From Candidatus Roizmanbacteria bacterium CG_4_9_14_0_8_um_filter_34_12 (lineage in GTDB: Bacteria; Patescibacteriota; Microgenomatia; UBA1406; GWC2-37-13): a stretch of 10,301 nt of DNA. A program made the position numbers and the translations under genes. Shown here piece after piece: positions 6,089 through 10,301 of this stretch. The notes below the pieces were generated by a model. The model saw only the letters and a list, made by a program, of their open reading frames with translations. It did no database searches and was not told the origin of the DNA. The stretch lies in assembly GCA_002789465.1 (NCBI GenBank), contig PFTH01000206.1:1-10301 (forward strand), read 5' to 3'. The stretch's first letter is position 1. Each line of letters starts with the position of its first letter.

Positions 6089-7567
6089 TCAATTTTTAAT
6101 TACATATCCATAATAAACTCCTGATTGAAATGAAACGATTGGTTTCCCGGGTAATTTATCCGGTTTATATTCAGAAATTATCACATTCAATTTAGGTTGG
6201 TTAGACTTGATTTCATCAGAATAGATCCACCCAAAATATTTATCTGCATATGATGCGTCCGGGGTTTTGCCATACGCTTTAAAAAGATAGCGCCAACCGC
6301 CTGAAGAATGATATTGGCGTTTGTCAGGTGAAAGTGTTGTCAAATAAAATGATTCATTTTTTATATACGGATAAATTTTTTTAATTAGTTGTTTACGAAT
6401 CATTAAACCATACTGAGTTTGTGTGGTGGTTAATAAGACAAGGCAATTTGCAATAATATAACCTCCAATAATTACATATGATAATTTTTGCGGGATGGCA
6501 GAAAAGAAAAGTCCAGCATTAATAGCAAAAAGCACAAGAAATCCTAAAAGAAAATATTGAACTGTTCCGGCGGAGTAAGTTAAAAATGCAAAAATAAATA
6601 GCAACATACTCATAAGTAAGATTCGGTATTTTTTTTGAACAACGGCTTGATAAACCAACCAAAAAATTATTACGAGCGAAAATAATATTAGCATTAAATA
6701 TGCTGGGCTTGAGTTGCCATGAATTCCCAATCCAAACTCTTCTTGGATGTTTGTGTTAAACCGTAAAAACCAGAAGTTGGATAGGACTTTATAAAAAGCC
6801 GGTAAGTTCCCAAAAACATTTCCACCACCTTGATTACTGGAAAGAAATTTTTGCACAAAACGCAAAGGCATTTTTAAATTATCGAAGTTATGAAAATAAT
6901 CAAAAACTATTAAAGGAGAGATAAATAATAAATAAGAACCAATGATCAATAACCAATTTTTCAATTTGATATTTTTACGTATTGTCCAAACAATAAATAA
7001 TGCAATTGGCCAAAATGATAAAAGAGAGAGATGGACATGAAGAGATAAGGCCATTAATATTGCAGTTAAAACAAGCCAGCGGATATTTTTTTGTGCCTTA
7101 ACCAAACTAAAATAAAACCAGATAGAAATAAAAACAATCGGTGTGGCGCTCCAAAAACGCCGATCAAAATAAGCAGCAAAGGTTGAGGCGGAATATATTA
7201 AAGTTGCATAAATGCCAGCTTTTTGGAAATGGAGTTTGGATGTGACGTAATAGATGTTCAAAGTAGTAATTACTCCAAGTAATGAGGCAAAGTAGGCCAA
7301 AATAAGTGGATCTTTGCTAATTTGAAGTAATATAGCACATAAATATGTAACTCCCGGTCCCAGATAAAAGCCAACATTGGATGCGCTCACCCCAATCCAA
7401 ATCGGGTGGAAGTTTTTCACCTGTTCCCAAGCGAGAAGAACTTGGTATTCCTCATCGAAATTAAAAGTAAACCACTTTCCTATTTTGTAGAAACGGAAAA
7501 AGGCTGAAATAAGAATAATAATTAATAAAAACCAATTTGATTTTATTTTATTGTATAGTTTGTTCAT
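6089..7567 (-). CDS. Polytopic GT-C glycosyltransferase, paralog B
   Basis: Integral membrane protein of 492 aa with the same order of motifs as its two neighbours: TM1 (11-25); loop 1 F-N-F-D38-E39-E40-Y, the likely catalytic acidic cluster; NFHPIWIGVSASNVGFYLGPG (52-72); DRRFW (135-139); LHVHLSL (176-182); HNFDNLKMPLRF (226-237); more TMs to about 389; and the C-terminal soluble region with GGWRYLFKAYG (423-433) and ADKYFGWIYSDEI (441-453). It is the most canonical of the three, with no repeat insertion and the Asp intact. Role by family: transfer of a sugar from a lipid-phosphate donor at the outer face of the cytoplasmic membrane. The ATG lies 3 nt after the stop of the 775-aa gene, without a Shine-Dalgarno, so translation is probably coupled. 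Its TGA stop also shows that TGA is not reassigned here. Confidence 0.86.
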   Translation of the reverse strand: MNKLYNKIKSNWFLLIIILISAFFRFYKIGKWFTFNFDEEYQVLLAWEQVKNFHPIWIGVSASNVGFYLGPGVTYLCAILLQISKDPLILAYFASLLGVITTLNIYYVTSKLHFQKAGIYATLIYSASTFAAYFDRRFWSATPIVFISIWFYFSLVKAQKNIRWLVLTAILMALSLHVHLSLLSFWPIALFIVWTIRKNIKLKNWLLIIGSYLLFISPLIVFDYFHNFDNLKMPLRFVQKFLSSNQGGGNVFGNLPAFYKVLSNFWFLRFNTNIQEEFGLGIHGNSSPAYLMLILFSLVIIFWLVYQAVVQKKYRILLMSMLLFIFAFLTYSAGTVQYFLLGFLVLFAINAGLFFSAIPQKLSYVIIGGYIIANCLVLLTTTQTQYGLMIRKQLIKKIYPYIKNESFYLTTLSPDKRQYHSSGGWRYLFKAYGKTPDASYADKYFGWIYSDEIKSNQPKLNVIISEYKPDKLPGKPIVSFQSGVYYGYVIKN

Positions 7568-7570
7568 GAT

Positions 7571-9898
7571 TTATCTACTATTTTGATAGATATAGCCATA
7601 ATATTTTCCTTCCTGAAATTGTTGAATTAATTTATGATTAAGACTTAATGGATTTTCAGAAACAATGACGTGTAATTCAGGATCGCTTTTAGAGATTTCA
7701 TCGGCGTAAATCCAGCCCAATTCAGTGTCTATATTGCTTCTTGCGGGTGTTTTTCCATAAATTTTAAATAACAATCTCCAACCAGCATATGCAAATTGAG
7801 GATTAGGTAAGGATCCTGCTGTTTCCAAACTAAAAGTTTTATTATTAACATAACTCATTGTTTTCATAATAAACTGTTTCTTCATTGTTAGTCCATAATC
7901 GTTCGTTGTTGTTAGCACTGTTAACAAATTTGCCAAAATAAAAAAGCTAATAACAATACATATTAACTTTTTTGGTAAAGAATTTAGAAAAAAACCAATA
8001 ATAATTGTGAAAAGAGTCAAAAATCCCATTAAGTAATACTCCGGGTTATAACTTGGATAAACGATATATGCGAATAATATTGACACGATTGATATAAAAA
8101 AAATCTGATATCCATTTTTTCTATTTTTAATAAAAAACCAGAAGAGAGCAGCACATGAAATCAATGCTAAGAAAATATTACCCGGTATTTTATAAGTATT
8201 AGTTTCCAGGACAATATCTTGAAGATTCGAATTTAGTCGGATAAACCATATCCTTCCTAAGGTCGACACAAGAGAGTTAATATGACTTTTAATGCTTTCA
8301 AAACTAAAAAAGTAAAGTCCGGTTTTTTTCCCTTCAAAAATTATTTTATAAGGAGCTAACAGGTTGTCAAAATTATGGTTCAGGTCAAAAACTATAAGTG
8401 GGGAAATTATCACTAGATAAAAAATCACCATTAGTACCCAGGTATACCATTTGATTTTCCTGAAATTTTTAATGACTGAGTATATTGTTGGAATCATGAA
8501 AAGCAGTAATAATAAATGAAAATGAAAAGAAGCGGCTGTTAAAATAGCAATAAGAATAAACCAACGCGTATCTTTATTAGTTTTAATTAGAGCATAAACA
8601 TATAATATAGAAATAAGAGGGATAAATGATGGATTCCAAAACCGTCTATCATAGTAGTTTATTAGCGTAGAACATCCATAAAATATACTTGTAATGAATG
8701 CTATTTTACGATCAAAAAGATCTCTAACAACAAAAAATAAAACAATAACTGTGGCAATTCCCAATAAGGCAGAAAAATAGGCAAGAACAACAAGGTCTCC
8801 ATTTTTGATTAAAAATAAAAGGTAGTTTAGATAAATAAAGCCAGATCCAAGATAGAAATTAATATTTGCTTGACTAACTCCAATCCAAATCGGATGAAAA
8901 TTTTTTACTTGTTCCCAAGCTAACGTTCCCTGCCATTCTTCACTAAAGGTGAAAATAAAAAAATTAGGAACCATCCAAAGTCTTAGGAATATGATGATTG
9001 CGAATAATAATATTATCCAAATATTCTGCTTCAATAAATTAATTAATTGAAGCATGAGATTTTTGAAATATCCTTTGTATAAAGCACCAACAGTAGAAAT
9101 GGAAATTTTAATCGCAGTCACTGTTCGAAGAAATAAAGTTATGAGTGAAAATGGAAATAGAACATTTTTTGCCAAATAGTGACCGTAGTTTTCAAAGATT
9201 AATTTATTTTTATTGTTTTTTTCTTCAGGGCGGATTCCTCCGCTCGGTGCTTTATGATGATAAACTAAAGCATCAGGTTCAAAAATAATATCTCCATGTT
9301 TTTTTAAACGCGCACTAAGATCCACTTCTTCAAAAACTTTAGGGAAATTTTCATCAAAACCGCCAATTTGATCAAGTGTGGATTTACGAAAAGACATATT
9401 ACATCCATAAACAAAATCAACTATTTGTTTTTTTAAACTCCAAAATTGATAAATAAACCTTGTTCCCAACCAGTTGGTTTTGCCGGTTTCAACATCAGTA
9501 TTAGTGGGAATTTTATCACTGTCATTAATTACCCGACCAGCAACACCAACGATTTTGTTATCAGTATATTGTTTGAGATGGTTATTAATTGTATCCTTGG
9601 TAATCTCAACGTCATCATCAAAAAATATGACAATTTCTCCTTTTGCTTTGACGATACCTAAATTCTTTGCTACGGAAGTATTTGCTTTATCTAATTGATG
9701 ATACTCGATATGATATTTATTAATTTCTTTTTCGTCCTTAGTGGCTTGGTTCTCCTGGTCAACAATAACAATTTGAAGATTCGGATGATATAAACGGATT
9801 TGTTTGGCGAGTTTCAGGGCAAGATGGGTTCGTTGATATGTGGGGATGACAATGGTGGCGCTTGGTAATTTAGGTTTTTCTTTTTGTAGATTTGCCAT
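7571..9898 (-). CDS. GT2 + GT-C fusion glycosyltransferase
   Basis: Two-enzyme protein of 775 aa. Residues 13-245 are a rhamnosyltransferase-like GT2 domain: ATIVIPTYQR (14-23), D47 in IVIVDQ, the DxD-type D94-D95-D96, GCNMSFRK (165-172), and FEEVDLSARL (189-198) in place of the family's ED-x-DL. A hydrophobic linker (248-275) leads to a complete GT-C module, paralog C, starting at Met282: FHPIWIGVSQANINFYLG (344-361 region), DRRFW (417-421), FHFHL (458-462), HNFDNL (508-513), AGWRLLF (705-711), and a C-terminal DTELGWIYADEI block. The acidic loop reads F-S319-E320-E321-W, so the Asp seen in both paralogs is Ser. The N-terminal GT2 half would work in the cytoplasm on a nucleotide sugar, the GT-C half outside. 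Its start, supported by AGGAG 10 nt upstream, overlaps the preceding flippase gene by 85 nt. Confidence 0.85.
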   Translation of the reverse strand: MANLQKEKPKLPSATIVIPTYQRTHLALKLAKQIRLYHPNLQIVIVDQENQATKDEKEINKYHIEYHQLDKANTSVAKNLGIVKAKGEIVIFFDDDVEITKDTINNHLKQYTDNKIVGVAGRVINDSDKIPTNTDVETGKTNWLGTRFIYQFWSLKKQIVDFVYGCNMSFRKSTLDQIGGFDENFPKVFEEVDLSARLKKHGDIIFEPDALVYHHKAPSGGIRPEEKNNKNKLIFENYGHYLAKNVLFPFSLITLFLRTVTAIKISISTVGALYKGYFKNLMLQLINLLKQNIWIILLFAIIIFLRLWMVPNFFIFTFSEEWQGTLAWEQVKNFHPIWIGVSQANINFYLGSGFIYLNYLLFLIKNGDLVVLAYFSALLGIATVIVLFFVVRDLFDRKIAFITSIFYGCSTLINYYDRRFWNPSFIPLISILYVYALIKTNKDTRWFILIAILTAASFHFHLLLLLFMIPTIYSVIKNFRKIKWYTWVLMVIFYLVIISPLIVFDLNHNFDNLLAPYKIIFEGKKTGLYFFSFESIKSHINSLVSTLGRIWFIRLNSNLQDIVLETNTYKIPGNIFLALISCAALFWFFIKNRKNGYQIFFISIVSILFAYIVYPSYNPEYYLMGFLTLFTIIIGFFLNSLPKKLICIVISFFILANLLTVLTTTNDYGLTMKKQFIMKTMSYVNNKTFSLETAGSLPNPQFAYAGWRLLFKIYGKTPARSNIDTELGWIYADEISKSDPELHVIVSENPLSLNHKLIQQFQEGKYYGYIYQNSR
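9024..9055 (-). repeat. 32-nt palindromic repeat, copy 2
   Basis: Identical over 32 nt to 5880-5911; palindromic core 9028-9053. Here it is internal, encoding residues 282-292 (MLQLINLLKQN), and marks the junction where the GT2 part of the fusion protein meets the GT-C part. Identity begins at the ATG codon and stops abruptly: the next coding base already differs, although the proteins remain similar. Confidence 0.8.
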
Positions 9899-10301
9899 AA
9901 GAATTCAGCTCCTATTATCCCAAATCCAAGCCAGACAATCAATCCCACACTGATTCCTGCCAGTGGTCCGGCTAAGGACTTGATGACAGAGCCAACCAGC
10001 CACCCCAACCCAAGTGACAATGTGCAAACAACTGCAAGGTGAAATGATTTTTTCAAAGCTAAAATTGGCTGGAAGAACACACCATAACTTCCCCAAGCAA
10101 TAGCAGGAATCACAAACAATGGCAACATGGAAATGGTGATTTTTGCATCTTGGGCACTGAATTTGCCCCCAACAAAAAGCAGATTGATTAATATTGGCGC
10201 AGTTAGCATCGTGATAAACGCGATGATGGTTGAGACAATCAGTGCTATAAGCTTAGATTGATTAACCAACAAAATCGCTTTTGGATGATGTCTGACATCG
10301 G
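9814..10301 (-). CDS. MurJ/Wzx-like lipid-linked glycan flippase, 3' part
   Basis: C-terminal end of a polytopic membrane protein that runs off the window: codons stay open from 10272 to 10299 (reading DVRHHPKAI), so the TTG at 10272 is not a real start. Numbered from that TTG, TMs lie at about 8-33, 46-70, 78-98 and 102-124. APILINLLFVGGKFSAQDAKIT (25-46) and the later PILALKKS and AGISVGLIVWLG segments resemble the C-terminal part of MurJ/MVF-family flippases, which move lipid-linked precursors across the cytoplasmic membrane. A Wzx-type O-unit flippase is the main alternative. It ends after this TM with a basic KKK and a Pro-rich tail of about 20 residues, shorter than typical MurJ. The last 27 codons overlap the start of the 775-aa gene. 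GC content is higher than in the GT-C genes. Confidence 0.62.
   Translation of the reverse strand, partial: DVRHHPKAILLVNQSKLIALIVSTIIAFITMLTAPILINLLFVGGKFSAQDAKITISMLPLFVIPAIAWGSYGVFFQPILALKKSFHLAVVCTLSLGLGWLVGSVIKSLAGPLAGISVGLIVWLGFGIIGAEFLWQIYKKKNLNYQAPPLSSPHINEPILP
9909..9913 (-). promoter_or_regulatory. Shine-Dalgarno for the fusion glycosyltransferase
   Basis: AGGAG on the minus strand, 10 nt before the ATG at 9896-9898. It lies inside the flippase coding region (the Ile-Gly-Ala codons) and is the only clear Shine-Dalgarno in the window. It supports this ATG as start and independent initiation within the overlap. Confidence 0.6.

Noticed and set aside
7624..7653. AT-rich stretch resembling another GATTTAA-type heptad array (GAATTAA, GATTAA, GACTTAA).
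   Set aside because: The spacing is not a constant 7 bp and the encoded residues fit the conserved end of the GT-C protein, so it is not counted as an array.
9814..10272. A small complete 152-aa membrane protein starting at TTG 10272.
   Set aside because: The frame stays open to the window edge with matching hydrophobic context, so it is the 3' part of a longer flippase gene.
1..10301. CRISPR arrays, tRNA/rRNA genes, transposases, toxin-antitoxin or defence genes.
   Set aside because: I saw no regular spacer-repeat pattern, tRNA-like cloverleaf, transposase motif or defence domain; the heptad arrays are far too short to be CRISPR.

Overview
The window is AT-rich, tightly packed bacterial DNA that uses the standard code: TGA, TAA and TAG all act as stops and Trp is TGG. 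It carries a surface-glycan or protein-glycosylation locus. Most start codons lack a clear Shine-Dalgarno sequence. Several related polytopic (GT-C type) glycosyltransferases lie together, beside GT2 enzymes and a MurJ/Wzx-like flippase. This style is typical of Candidate Phyla Radiation (Patescibacteria) genomes, perhaps Microgenomates. The lineage is an inference from gene style and was not tested.

Left part, + strand (1-2433): a GDP-mannose 4,6-dehydratase, a GlmU-like sugar-1-phosphate nucleotidyltransferase, and a small membrane protein with a possible winged-helix tail. A strong intrinsic terminator at 2438-2463 ends this unit and separates it from the converging minus-strand unit.

Right part, - strand (10301 down to 2468): an operon-like run read leftwards. 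Its order is the 3' end of a MurJ/MVF-like flippase, a GT2 + GT-C fusion (775 aa), two paralogous GT-C proteins (492 and 489 aa), a shorter unrelated-looking GT-C protein (402 aa), and a WaaE-like GT2 enzyme (255 aa). Junctions are 3-9 nt or overlapping, except for a 162-bp gap (5927-6088) that holds a REP/MITE-like palindromic element.

Likely joint role (inference): the + strand genes supply nucleotide-activated sugars (GDP-4-keto-6-deoxymannose and another NDP-sugar). The GT2 enzymes use nucleotide sugars on the cytoplasmic face, the flippase moves lipid-linked product, and the GT-C proteins transfer sugars from polyprenyl-phosphate donors on the outer face of the membrane.

The most unusual signals are: (1) a dispersed family of 7-bp tandem repeats (GAWTTAW, about 35 bp per array), found once across a start codon and twice inside genes, where one copy coincides with a 10-12 residue excess over paralogs; (2) a 32-nt identical palindromic segment, starting at an ATG, shared by two otherwise diverged GT-C paralogs; (3) loss of the presumed catalytic Asp in the GT-C half of the fusion protein; and (4) a shared C-terminal extracytoplasmic motif, GWRxLFxxYG...GWIYxxEI, that defines the three paralogs.
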